DNA from: Saprospiraceae bacterium
Lineage (GTDB): Bacteria > Bacteroidota > Bacteroidia > Chitinophagales > Saprospiraceae
Direction: 5' to 3'
Assembly (NCBI GenBank): GCA_027031145.1
Contig: JALVEG010000358.1
Location: forward strand, 1-9,828
DNA: 9,828 nt
Position numbers and translations under genes: made by a program. This document shows, in pieces, positions 1-8,100 of the stretch; position 1 is the first letter of the stretch, and the number at the start of each line of letters is the position of its first letter. Under the pieces are notes generated by a model, which was given only the letters and a program-made list of their open reading frames with translations, was not told where the DNA came from and ran no database searches.

Positions 1-668
1 CGTATTTCTTTAAAAATGTTGGTGGTTATCATGCAGCGAAACTTCAGAGATATCAGGATATTATAGACAGATATCTCGGAGCCGGAGATAGAAAGGTATT
101 GAATATGCTTAATACCAAGTATATTATTCAGAAACAAGGTAAAAAAGTAGTCGCAGCTAAAAACCCTGAAATCATGGGGAACGCCTGGTTTGTAAATTCT
201 ATAAAAAAAGCTGCTGATGCAAATGAAGAAATAGATCTGATAAAAACAACAGATGTTAAAAATACTGCAATTATACATAAAGAATTTGATGATTACCTCA
301 AGTCGTTTAAGATCGATAGCATCAAAGGAGATATTGTTCTTACTGATTATGCTCCAAATAAACTCAAATATGACTACACAGCAGATAAAGACGGATTTGT
401 GGTATTTTCAGATATCTGGTATGGGCCAAATAAAGGGTGGTATTCTTATATTGACGGCAAACCTGCTGAACATATAAGAACAGATTATATTTTCAGGGGG
501 ATGAAAGTACCTGCAGGATCACATAAAATTACTTTTGAGTTCAAACCACAATCATATTATATGGGTGAAAAGATCTCATTGTTCAGTTCACTGATAATGA
601 TACTGGGATTGATCTTTTACGCTGGATATTATTTTTATAGAAAAAAAGAAAAAATAGCTGTTAAATAA
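1..668 (+). CDS. YfhO-family membrane protein, C-terminal end (gene enters from the left)
   Basis: This is the last 221 codons of a gene that starts before the window; the frame is open from base 3 to the TAA at 666-668. YfhO proteins are large multi-pass membrane proteins of the GT-C glycosyltransferase type. In Firmicutes, relatives are needed to glycosylate wall polymers; the substrate in Bacteroidota is not known to me. Recognisable pieces are the GGYHAAKLQRYQDIID stretch encoded at about 24-71, the VLNMLNTKY motif just after it (about 96-122), and near the C-terminus a beta-rich segment with WYSYIDGKPAEHIRTDY and MKVPAGSHKITFEF. A final membrane helix (FSSLIMILGLIFYAGYYFY) and a short basic tail close the protein. 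The TTG at 99 lies inside conserved sequence and is not the real start. nnr follows after only 7 bases, so the two are probably cotranscribed. Family call is confident; the biochemical role is inferred from distant relatives. Confidence 0.88.
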   Translation, partial: YFFKNVGGYHAAKLQRYQDIIDRYLGAGDRKVLNMLNTKYIIQKQGKKVVAAKNPEIMGNAWFVNSIKKAADANEEIDLIKTTDVKNTAIIHKEFDDYLKSFKIDSIKGDIVLTDYAPNKLKYDYTADKDGFVVFSDIWYGPNKGWYSYIDGKPAEHIRTDYIFRGMKVPAGSHKITFEFKPQSYYMGEKISLFSSLIMILGLIFYAGYYFYRKKEKIAVK

Positions 669-675
669 AAAGTCT

Positions 676-2184
676 ATGCAACCAATATTGAATATCGAAC
701 AGATTAGAGAATGGGATAAATTCACTATTGAAAATGAACCCATAAATTCAATAGATCTTATGGAAAGAGCTGCTACCGCTTTTACCAAAAGATTTTTAGA
801 AGTAATTGAAAAGGAAAATCCCAACATTCTGCTTATTGCAAGTAAGGGCAATAATGGAGGAGACGGTTTGGTAGCAGGCAGATTATTAAATGAAAAAGGA
901 TATTCAGTTGATATATTGATTGCTGATATTCAACAAAACGGATCTCAAGACTTTAATATAAATCTTGACAGACTGGATAAAAAAAGGATCCCGTATAAAT
1001 ATCTGAATAAATATGATGATATACCTGATTTCAGTAGTTATGATTATATCATTGATGCTCTTTTCGGGTCGGGATTGCACAGACCTGTTACGGGTTATTG
1101 GGCAGAACTGATTGAAGCTATCAATAGTAGTAACAAACCTGTATATTCTTTAGACATTCCTTCAGGTATGTATGCTGACAAAACCATAGATGGTATTGCT
1201 ATCAAATGCGATACCTGCTTTACTTTTGAAACTACCAAGTTGGGTATGTTAATGTCTGATAATGCTGAAATATTGAAGGACTGGAAAACCGTTTCCATCG
1301 GATTAAAAAAAGAATATCTGACCACTATTACTATCGAAAATTATTTGATTGAAAAAAGCGATATTAAGAAAATATTGCGACCACGAAATAAATTTGATCA
1401 TAAAGGAAAATACGGTCATGCTTTGATATCAGGAGGAAATAAAGGAATGATAGGTGCATCTGTTTTGTCTTCCAAAGCCTGTCTCAAAACAGGGGCAGGT
1501 TTGGTAACTGCCCTTGTCCCAGACATTGGTTATAATATTCTGCAAACAGTGATCCCTGAAGTGATGACTTTATCTGGTTATGGAAATGATTTTCTAAGCG
1601 CAGTTCCTCCTTTGAAAAAATATTCGGCAATAGGCATTGGACCCGGACTTGGAAAACATGATTTTACAATTGATTTTTTAAATGAATTTTTGGAAAAAGC
1701 CGATATTCCCTTAGTCATAGATGCTGATGCTTTAAATATCATAGCAGAAAACAATTATTTGATCAAAAAAATACCTGAAAATTCCATTTTAACTCCGCAT
1801 CCGGGAGAATTTGCAAGATTATTCGGTCCTTCGGCAAATAGTTTTGAAAGACTGTACCTGTTAAGGCAAAAAGCAAAAGAATTCAAAATATTCATAGTCC
1901 TGAAAGGAGCTTATACTGCCATTGCTACTCCTGCCGGAACTGTCTATTTCAACAATACCGGAAATCCCGGTATGGCAACAGCAGGATCAGGCGATGTTCT
2001 TACAGGAATGATCACTGGATTGCTTTCTCAAGGATATAGCCCTCTGGAAGCTTCAATCACAGGTGTATTTCTGCATGGATTGGCAGGAGATATTGCAGGT
2101 AAAAGAAACGGACATTATTCACTTATAGCAGGAGATATTGTCGATAACATCAGCAATGCATTTCTGGATATAGGAGTTGATTAA
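676..2184 (+). CDS. nnr: Bifunctional NAD(P)H-hydrate epimerase / ADP-dependent NAD(P)H-hydrate dehydratase (Nnr)
   Basis: Nnr repairs NADHX and NADPHX, the hydrated forms of NAD(P)H produced by heat or by side reactions of dehydrogenases. The N-terminal half interconverts the R and S epimers and the C-terminal half dehydrates the S form using ADP. The 502 residues match the usual length of the fused bacterial enzyme. The N-terminal YjeF_N domain (about 1-215) shows GNNGGDG at 58-64, DALFGSGL at 127-134 and LDIPSG at 159-164. The C-terminal ribokinase-like domain (about 225-500) shows HKGKYGHALISGG at 242-254, IGPGLG at 321-326, VIDADALNI at 347-355, TPHPGEF at 373-379 and NPGMATAGSGDVLTG at 430-444, whose GSGD carries the expected catalytic Asp440. 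Both halves look intact. The ATG at 676 comes 7 bases after the upstream stop and has no Shine-Dalgarno sequence, as is normal in this phylum. The protein should be cytoplasmic. Confidence 0.96.
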   Translation: MQPILNIEQIREWDKFTIENEPINSIDLMERAATAFTKRFLEVIEKENPNILLIASKGNNGGDGLVAGRLLNEKGYSVDILIADIQQNGSQDFNINLDRLDKKRIPYKYLNKYDDIPDFSSYDYIIDALFGSGLHRPVTGYWAELIEAINSSNKPVYSLDIPSGMYADKTIDGIAIKCDTCFTFETTKLGMLMSDNAEILKDWKTVSIGLKKEYLTTITIENYLIEKSDIKKILRPRNKFDHKGKYGHALISGGNKGMIGASVLSSKACLKTGAGLVTALVPDIGYNILQTVIPEVMTLSGYGNDFLSAVPPLKKYSAIGIGPGLGKHDFTIDFLNEFLEKADIPLVIDADALNIIAENNYLIKKIPENSILTPHPGEFARLFGPSANSFERLYLLRQKAKEFKIFIVLKGAYTAIATPAGTVYFNNTGNPGMATAGSGDVLTGMITGLLSQGYSPLEASITGVFLHGLAGDIAGKRNGHYSLIAGDIVDNISNAFLDIGVD

Positions 2185-2216
2185 ATAATATTTTTTAAAT
2201 AATAAATTATAATTTC

Positions 2217-2666
2217 ATGAAAAAAACATTAATCATTTTAAGTATAATCTTATTGAGTACGATAAGCAATTTTGCACAAGTTGACTCCACTTACAGAGCA
2301 ACACTTCAAAAAATGTTCAAAGTTGCAGGTACTGAAGAAATATATGAAGCATCAATCAAACAGATGTTCTCATTTTATAAACAGCAATTTCAGGATACCG
2401 ATACAACTATTTTTGTAAATCTGGAACAAGAGTTTCTTAAAACATCTCTTGATGAACTTATAGAAATGTTGCTTCCCATTTATCAAAAATATTTAACTGT
2501 AGAAGACCTGAATGGAATGATTGAGTTCTATAAATCTCCGGTAGGTAAAAAGTTTGCTAAATCGATTCCTATGATCACACAGGAGTCGATACAGGTAGGA
2601 CAACAATGGGGTATGAAAATAGGACAGGATATTATGAAAAAACTGAATGAAGAAAAAGAAAAATAA
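2217..2666 (+). CDS. Small exported DUF2059-domain protein
   Basis: This 149-residue protein begins with a clear signal peptide: MKK, a hydrophobic run to about residue 16, then SNFAQ with likely cleavage after Ala20. There is no lipobox cysteine, so the mature protein should be soluble in the periplasm. The rest is predicted helical and ends in a Lys/Glu-rich tail. The stretch LTVEDLNGMIEFYKSPVGKK (93-112) followed by FAKSIPMITQES is the hallmark of DUF2059, a helical family of unknown function in which this segment packs near the C-terminus. The ATG at 2217 gives the signal peptide directly and is preceded by an A/T-only leader. It starts 32 bases after nnr ends and is followed 35 bases later by the sirtuin gene, so it may share their transcript. 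No enzymatic residues are apparent and I assign no function beyond the domain family. Confidence 0.85.
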   Translation: MKKTLIILSIILLSTISNFAQVDSTYRATLQKMFKVAGTEEIYEASIKQMFSFYKQQFQDTDTTIFVNLEQEFLKTSLDELIEMLLPIYQKYLTVEDLNGMIEFYKSPVGKKFAKSIPMITQESIQVGQQWGMKIGQDIMKKLNEEKEK

Positions 2667-2672
2667 TCTTTA

Positions 2673-2692
2673 TGTAACTACTCAGGCAGAAT
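2673..2692 (+). repeat. Solo copy of the TGTAACTACTCAGG dispersed repeat, before the sirtuin gene
   Basis: These 20 bases match 9187-9206 at 19 of 20 positions; the one difference is C at 2687 against T at 9201. The copy fills most of the 35-base gap between the DUF2059 stop and the sirtuin start, ending 9 bases before the ATG. It would be in the 5' untranslated part of the sirtuin message. No partner inverted copy is visible here. Confidence 0.7.
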
Positions 2693-2701
2693 ACTTTTAA
2701 A

Positions 2702-3391
2702 ATGAAAAAAATAGTAGTTCTCACCGGTGCCGGTATCAGTGCTGAAAGCGGAGTCCAGACTTTCCGTGATGCCAATGGTCTTTGGCAAAATCACAATATC
2801 ATGGAAGTAGCTTCTCCTCAGGGCTGGGCAAGAAATAAAGAATTGGTTCTGGAATTTTATAACCAGAGAAGAAGGCAATTGCATGAAGTACATCCCAATG
2901 AAGGACACAAAGCCCTTGTGGATCTTGAAAAATATTACGATACTGTTATCATTACTCAAAATGTAGATGATCTTCATGAGAGAGCAGGAAGCAAAAATAT
3001 AATCCATCTTCACGGAGAACTCTTTAAGGTAAGAAGTACCGGTGACGAAAATCTTGTCTATGAATGGAAAAAAGACCTGAACATAGGAGATAAATGCGAA
3101 AAAGGATATCAACTTCGTCCACATATAGTTTGGTTTGGAGAACAGGTCCCAATGATATCCGTTGCAGCCAAAGAAGTGATGGATGCAGATATTATGATCA
3201 TTGTAGGTACTTCTATGCAGGTTTATCCTGCAGCAGGACTGGTAAGTTATCTGATGCAGGGAACGCCTATTTATTATATCGATCCAAATCCTCATATCTC
3301 TTACGAACTTCAAAGATCTGCTAACCTGGAAGTATTATCCGAAAAAGCAAGTACAGGAGTTAGAAAAGTAGTGAATAAACTTACCGGGTAA
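2702..3391 (+). CDS. cobB: NAD-dependent protein deacylase, class III sirtuin (CobB/SIRT5-like)
   Basis: Sirtuins remove acyl groups from lysine side chains using NAD+, yielding nicotinamide and O-acyl-ADP-ribose. The 229 residues show the complete NAD site: GAGISAESG (9-17), F21-R22-D23, TQNVDDLHERAG (85-96), the catalytic His104 in HLHGELF (102-108), VGTSMQVYPAAG (168-179) and IDPNP (193-197). Tyr53 and Arg56 form the Y-x-x-R pattern that in CobB and SIRT5 favours succinyl or malonyl lysine, so desuccinylation is likely along with deacetylation. The four-cysteine zinc site of most sirtuins is absent: Cys132 is the only cysteine in the protein, and the segment between HGELF and LRPHIVWFGE is short. 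This may be typical of the lineage rather than a defect, because every catalytic motif is intact. The ATG at 2702 places the GAGIS motif at the expected residue 9. A dispersed repeat (2673-2692) sits in the 35-base gap upstream. The protein should be cytoplasmic. Confidence 0.95.
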   Translation: MKKIVVLTGAGISAESGVQTFRDANGLWQNHNIMEVASPQGWARNKELVLEFYNQRRRQLHEVHPNEGHKALVDLEKYYDTVIITQNVDDLHERAGSKNIIHLHGELFKVRSTGDENLVYEWKKDLNIGDKCEKGYQLRPHIVWFGEQVPMISVAAKEVMDADIMIIVGTSMQVYPAAGLVSYLMQGTPIYYIDPNPHISYELQRSANLEVLSEKASTGVRKVVNKLTG

Positions 3392-3615
3392 TAAACGGAA
3401 AATGCTCCAAAATGGTTAACCGGCAAAAAGGGATGTAGTACTTACAAAACTAATTTTGTATAATTTTATAGTTAAATTGGCATTACTATATCCTTTATTT
3501 CTTTATCCCTTTATCATTTTATCCTAACCGGCTTCAAAATCACTCCCGCTGGTCGTGCTTTTGAGTCCTAAGTTCCAGTCTTTCCGACGAATTAAAAAAA
3601 CAATACCCCGTCATC
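3392..3615. other. Convergent intergenic region with two weak hairpins
   Basis: This 224-base gap separates two convergent genes and should contain their transcription ends. A 7-base perfect stem (3443-3449 with 3454-3460, loop CTAA) is followed by TAATTTTATA, but the stem is nearly all A/T. A second hairpin pairs TCAAAA 3534-3539 with TTTTGA 3559-3564 and CAC 3541-3543 with GTG 3555-3557, with one internal mismatch and an 11-base loop. Neither has a proper GC stem followed by a T run, so I do not call a terminator. Between them lies a T-rich stretch (3489-3524) with several TTTATCC-like repeats. No open frame of interest was seen. Confidence 0.5.
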
Positions 3616-4218
3616 CTATTTCCCTGTCCACTTCGACCCTTTAATCCTGAATCTCCACGGTTTATCCATCCATTCTTCAGCATAATCAATCCCGACTCGC
3701 GGACCGGCAATTATTTTATCATCCGGTATATTTACTCCTGGATCAAATATTTGTATCAAAGAATCCATGGCGCTAAGATCTAGACTATTCAGATCAGTAG
3801 TAATTCCAAATGCCTGTGTCCATTTTCCCGGACCATTGGTAAGATCAAAACCTGGAGAGATTCTATTTCTTCGCTCAAACATTTTATCTATTCCTTCCAA
3901 GGGTTCGACAGCTCTAACCAAAACAGCATGAGCGACATCCTCAGGAGCAGTAACCACATTGAAAAGATGATGAAAACCATAAACCAGATAAATATAAGCA
4001 GTTCCGGGTTTTTCAAACATCGTCTTTGTTCTGTTTGTCTTTTTATTTCCATAAGCATGACTTGCTTTATCATCAGGTGCGCGATATGCTTCCGTTTCCA
4101 CTATGATACCTGATGTTTTATATCCACCTGCATGGGAAATGATATGTTTTCCCAACAACTGTTTAGCAAGGAAAACCACATCTTCATTTTTATAAAATTC
4201 CCGGGATAAGAGTTTCAT
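3616..4218 (-). CDS. mpg: 3-methyladenine DNA glycosylase, AAG/MPG family
   Basis: This enzyme flips out and excises alkylated or deaminated purines (3-methyladenine, hypoxanthine, ethenoadenine) to start base-excision repair. The 200 residues match the compact bacterial AAG family. Landmarks, with human AAG equivalents, are the catalytic Glu43 in VETEAY (40-45; human Glu125), Tyr45 (Tyr127), His54 in ASHAYG (His136), Tyr77 in AYIYLVYG (74-81; Tyr159, the intercalating position), Asn87 (Asn169), and Arg102 in VRAVEP (101-106; Arg182). NGPGKWTQAFGI at 128-139 is the second family signature, and the end GPRVGIDYA...PWRFRIKGSKW is also typical. All catalytic positions are conserved, so the gene should be functional. 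The ATG at 4216-4218 gives the usual short N-terminus before LAKQLLGK. It stands alone: the next leftward gene upstream, secDF, ends about 950 bases away. No promoter was confidently identified. Confidence 0.95.
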   Translation of the reverse strand: MKLLSREFYKNEDVVFLAKQLLGKHIISHAGGYKTSGIIVETEAYRAPDDKASHAYGNKKTNRTKTMFEKPGTAYIYLVYGFHHLFNVVTAPEDVAHAVLVRAVEPLEGIDKMFERRNRISPGFDLTNGPGKWTQAFGITTDLNSLDLSAMDSLIQIFDPGVNIPDDKIIAGPRVGIDYAEEWMDKPWRFRIKGSKWTGK

Positions 4219-4383
4219 TCACTTATATTTTTTAACTACTGTTTTATCTACGAAACAAATAAGTCCCTCATCACAAAATATTTAACAAGGCAATATATCT
4301 TAAACGAAAGCCAGACAAAATTTAGTACCGGCATGATAAATTAAACGCAGTACATAGCACCCATCTCAATCCTCCCTTACAAG

Positions 4384-4471
4384 TGCTGTATTTCATTTTT
4401 TCGCTTTTCCTATTCTTTGCCTCTAACTCCTAAAGGAGAATCAACCCGCAATGCGAAAAAATGAAATACCA
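4384..4471. mobile_element. 88-base MITE-like element with terminal inverted repeats and 9-base direct repeats
   Basis: The arms 4388-4404 and 4453-4469 are perfect 17-base reverse complements (GTATTTCATTTTTTCGC). The outer ends read TGCT and CA, so with a 2-base indel the inverted repeat extends to the termini as TG...CA. Immediately outside are identical 9-base direct repeats CCTTACAAG at 4375-4383 and 4472-4480, which is what a target-site duplication looks like. The 48-base interior has a small CTCC/GGAG hairpin (4427-4430 with 4435-4438) and no coding capacity. I infer a non-autonomous transposon-like insertion mobilised in trans. A large stem-loop with chance flanking repeats is the alternative. 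No IS family is assigned. Confidence 0.55.
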
Positions 4472-4581
4472 CCTTACAAGAGAAAAAACTACCTCAAACA
4501 AAACCACTACTGTTTTTATCCATAAAAAACACCTTTTCAGTTAAAAACAAGATAAAACGATTGTGGCTTTTCCTTACGATT

Positions 4582-4635
4582 TAGCGCATCCACTTCTCCC
4601 TTCCCTCGCTGAGGAAAGGGCCGGGGATGGGTGCT
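4582..4635. repeat. Palindromic repeat, copy A
   Basis: The unit begins with TAGCGC, a header shared with copy C and, less its first bases, with copy B. It folds on itself: CCCTTCCCTC (4598-4607) pairs with GAGGAAAGGG (4611-4620) with one mismatch around the loop GCT, and outer AGCGCATCC can pair imperfectly with GGATGGGTGCT. It lacks the inner module found in copies B and C. An A run rather than a T run follows, so it is not a rightward terminator. Confidence 0.5.
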
Positions 4636-4681
4636 AAAAAAAACACCACCAACACAATCCAAACTCTACCCTTTACAACCA

Positions 4682-4826
4682 AGCGCCACCTTCTCCTCTC
4701 CTCCTTTTACCCTATATTTTGTTTTGAAACTTCAAACTCTAATAAAGGAAAAGGGGCTGGTTTACCCGGTGAAATAATTGGAATATTTCACTTGGTGGGG
4801 GGATGAGGATTGGAAAAAGGCGAGGG
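4682..4826. repeat. Palindromic repeat, copy B, carrying a 43-base inner module
   Basis: It starts AGCGCCACCTTCTCC and shares TTGAAACTTCAAACTCT (4724-4740) exactly with copy C at 4930-4946. The module 4753-4795 matches 4992-5034 at 41 of 43 bases. Its core is an 8-base perfect inverted repeat, GTGAAATA 4769-4776 and TATTTCAC 4784-4791, around ATTGGAA. The tail GGGGGATGAGGATTGG plus AAAAAGG (4798-4820) is identical to 4965-4987. Confidence 0.65.
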
Positions 4827-4884
4827 AGCTACCGCAGGTTTCAGACCAAAGCCAGCAATATAATCATAACGGAAACCACAACAA

Positions 4885-5047
4885 TTTAGCGCCACTTGCT
4901 CCCCTTCTCCTTTAACTTTATAGCTCTTATTGAAACTTCAAACTCTAGAAAAGGAGAAGGGGGCGGGGGATGAGGATTGGAAAAAGGAGAAGGGGCCGGT
5001 TTACCCCGTGAAATAATTGGAATATTTCACTTGGGGGGGGATGAGGA
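4885..5047. repeat. Palindromic repeat, copy C, with the same inner module and a duplicated flank
   Basis: A perfect 13-base stem pairs CCCCTTCTCCTTT (4901-4913) with AAAGGAGAAGGGG (4950-4962) around a 36-base loop. The G-rich flank occurs twice: once after that stem (GGGGGATGAGG, 4965-4975) and again, starting from GGAGAAGGGG at 4986-4995, around the 43-base module (4992-5034), which ends in a run of eight Gs (5033-5040) before ATGAGGA. The module core is the inverted pair 5008-5015 and 5023-5030. The order suggests the module sits inside the G-rich motif, as it does in copy B. Confidence 0.65.
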
Positions 5048-5111
5048 TAAAACAAGATTCCATCCTCATCATGTTAAATCTTCATCACTGAACTTCACAA
5101 GGAATAGATTA

Positions 5112-5146
5112 AAAAAAGCCCCTTCCAAAAAGAAAGAGGCTTTTTT
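5112..5146 (-). terminator. Factor-independent terminator of secDF
   Basis: Read leftward, the RNA forms AAAAAAGCCUCUUUC, a UUUUU loop, then GGAAGGGGC and a run of seven U, 22 bases after the secDF stop. All 15 stem positions pair on the minus strand, two of them as G-U (5121 with 5137, 5125 with 5133). On the plus strand those two would be A-C mismatches, so the structure is built for leftward transcription. The six A-U pairs at the base merge with the U tract. Confidence 0.85.
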
Positions 5147-5168
5147 AAAAATATGATTTATAACAATA

Positions 5169-8100
5169 TTATCTTTTTGATCTGATAAAACTGCTTTTCT
5201 TACCCTTAGGTTTTAGATCTTTCGCAATATCCCTTACTATCGGAGATGCAACGAAAATAGATGAATATGTACCCACCAAAATACCTATCAGCAATGCAAA
5301 AGCAAATCCTTTGATACTTGATCCTCCAAACAGGAACAATACAAGTACAACAAAGAATGTTGTCAATGATGTGATCAATGTTCTACTGAATGTACTATTG
5401 ATAGAATCATTCATGATCTTATCTACAGGTTCATCCCTGTGCAATCCCAAAAACTCCCTGATACGGTCAAATACTACCACCGTATCGTTTATAGAATAAC
5501 CGATCACCGTCAACAAGGCTGCTATGAACGCCTGATCTATCTCCAAAGACCACGGCACCAAACCATGCAATAATGAAAATGAACCAAGCACTATCAAACT
5601 ATCATGGAACAATGCCATTACAGCACCAAGACTATATTCCCATTTGGTAAATCTGACAAATATATATAGGAATATCGCCAATAAAGCTAAAATACCTGCA
5701 ATGAATGAACTCTTGGTTATATCATCGGCAATAGTAGGCCCGACTTTTGTCGAACTTGTAATATGAACATTATCGGTAGTATATTCCTTTTTGAATGCTT
5801 CAAGATCCATTCCTTTGTATACTTTGCTCAATCCTTCATACATCTTGTCTATTACTTTGTCTGTTGCTCCTTCACTATTATCATGTATAAGATAAGAAGT
5901 CACCACATTATAAGTATTTTTAGTATCTACCGCCTTTACTATAGGAGCACTTCCAAATGCTTCTGTCAATGCTTTTCTTACATCTTTGGCTTTTACCTCT
6001 CCCACATTATCAAATTCCACATTAAAGGAATATCCTCCCTTGAAATCTACTCCCAGTTCGAATCCTCTTGTAAATATTGAGATCAAACTGATCACTATCA
6101 GAGTACCTGATATAATATATGCTATCTTCCTTTTACCCAACCAGTCCACATTCAAATTGGATAGTGTATTTTTAGTTAAAGGTATCCAGAATGCAATACT
6201 TTTTCCTTTTGTTTGTACCCACCAGTCAAATATCAATTTACTTACCAATACAGCAGTAAATAATGACAATAATACGCCGATTATCAATACTACAGCAAAT
6301 CCTTTGATAGGACCTAATCCGAAATAAGCCAGAATTATACCTACCAGGATCGTTGTTACGTTAGCGTCAATAATCGCTGAATATGAATATTTGAATCCGT
6401 TTTCAATCGAAGTCCACAAGGTCTTACCCGCTCTCAATTCCTCTCTCACACGCTCAAATATGATCACGTTGGCATCAACCGCCATACCGATCGTCAATAC
6501 TATACCTGCTATACCGGGCAATGTCAAAACAGTACCAAGAGATGCCAATACTCCGAAAATAAAGAATATATTGAGTAATAATGCTATTATCGAAACAAGG
6601 CCGGCTCCTCCATAATAGAATAACATAAATACCAATACAAGTCCAAAACCTATCAACAAAGCATTGATACTACGTTTGATATTATCAGCTCCCAAAGATG
6701 GTCCTACGGTCGCTTCCTGTATGATCTGAGGTCTTGCCGGCAATTTACCGATCTCCAGTATTCTGGAAAAGTCCGTTGCTTCCTGCATTGTATAAGCTCC
6801 TGTGATAGAAGAACTACCTCCTAAGATAGGTTGATTAACCCTCGGTGCAGATACAACTTCATCATCAAGTACAATCGCTATTTGTCTGTTTTTATCATTG
6901 GCAGCTTTTGTGGTCATTTCAGCCCATTTCTTAGCTCCTTTCTGATCCATACCCAACAACACTTCAACTTCACCTCCATTTGATTGATTAATATTCGCAC
7001 TTGCTCTTGTCACATGATCTCCCTCAAGAGGTGCTTTATCGCTTCCCGGTTCCTTTTTGATCATATACAATTCATAAGTATTGGTATACTCACCTGTTTC
7101 CTGATCCTTGATCGGTTTCATCGACCATCTGAAAACCATATCTTTTGGGAATAAAGCTTTTATTTCAGGTCTGTTGAGCATATTCATAATGCTCTCTTTT
7201 TTATTTTTATCCGCATATCCTGCAATCGGTGTATCAGCACCCTGAGCAGAACCCGCACTCAATTGAAGTTTGCTCAACAATGGTCCCATTTGACTCATCG
7301 TATTTTCTTTCTCTACAACTTTCATCGTTGAATCAACAGTATTGCCAAGACTATCCAGTACAGGCTCATAAATCGTATCATACATCACAGAATCCTGTGC
7401 ATTCATCAATGTACTATCAGTGTTTAATTCTTTTTTGAGTTTTTTATCAGCAGCTAAAAAAGCATCAATAACACCCGGGTCACTCATTCTATATACATTC
7501 CAGAACTCAAGTTTAGCACTGGCTTGCAGGAAATTTCTCGCTCTTTGAGGATTGTCGATACCCGGCAACTCTACAAGAATAAGATTTCTCTTTTCATCAA
7601 GTGATACATTCGGTTGAACCACTCCCAATTTATCGATTCTCTGTTTCAGCATATTATAGGTCAGCTTAATAGTCTCATCTCCTTTCTTTCTAAGATATGC
7701 CAATACTTCATCATCAGTAGATTTGTAATTAAGATTTCCACCTTCCCTTACTGCCTGATTATGAACAAAAATCTTAGCCAATTTCTTATCTCCTGCTAAT
7801 TTTTTCCATTCATCATAAAACAAACTAATAAAATCTTCCTGAGAATTTGACATCGCTTTTTCAGCATTATCCAATGCTTTTCTGAATGTCGCATCTTTAT
7901 TATGACCTGACAGGGTAATAAGAAAATCTTTCAAATTTACCTGCATGATCACACTCATACCTCCTTTCAGGTCAAGACCAAGTGCCAACTGAGATTTTTT
8001 CAGATCATCATAAGTATATTTTGCTAACAGGGGTATTTTAAAGATCACCTCACTTGACATACTATCAAGATACTTACTTCTTGCTTCCTTTTTGATTTCA

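Larger units (their letters stand above)
4219..5168. other. 950-base non-coding region with a MITE-like element and nested palindromic repeats
   Basis: No convincing gene lies between the glycosylase start and the secDF stop. The region holds an inverted-repeat element (4384-4471) with flanking 9-base direct repeats, three related G/C-rich palindromic repeats (4582-4635, 4682-4826, 4885-5047), and the secDF terminator (5112-5146). The stretch 4219-4374 and the A-rich stretch 4481-4560 show nothing I can name apart from the near-palindrome 4512-4530. The low coding potential and repeat density suggest a permissive spot that has collected small non-autonomous elements; that is inference. Confidence 0.75.

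Noticed and set aside
2678..3313. Long leftward frame opposite the sirtuin gene
   Set aside because: It is the antisense of a well-conserved sirtuin with all motifs in frame on the plus strand.
3414..3421. GGTTAACC palindrome and nearby TAACCGG copies
   Set aside because: Eight-base palindrome without supporting context; no operator or recombination site can be argued.
4281..4295. TTTAACAAGGCA shared with the region upstream of the 9531 promoter on the other strand
   Set aside because: The match is 12 A/T-rich bases with no extension on either side; it could easily be chance.
4512..4530. Near-palindrome GTTTTTATCCATAAAAAAC
   Set aside because: The stem is only A/T apart from the end pair, the loop would be too small, and no gene ends nearby; not a terminator.
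4561..4881. Inverted similarity between TTGTGGCTTTTCCTTA (4561) and ATAACGGAAACCACAA (4866)
   Set aside because: The match needs gaps and both are followed by the same-orientation TTTAGCGC header, so an element bounded by these ends is not consistent.
5763..6327. Rightward frames inside secDF
   Set aside because: They are antisense shadows of conserved SecF and SecD membrane helices.
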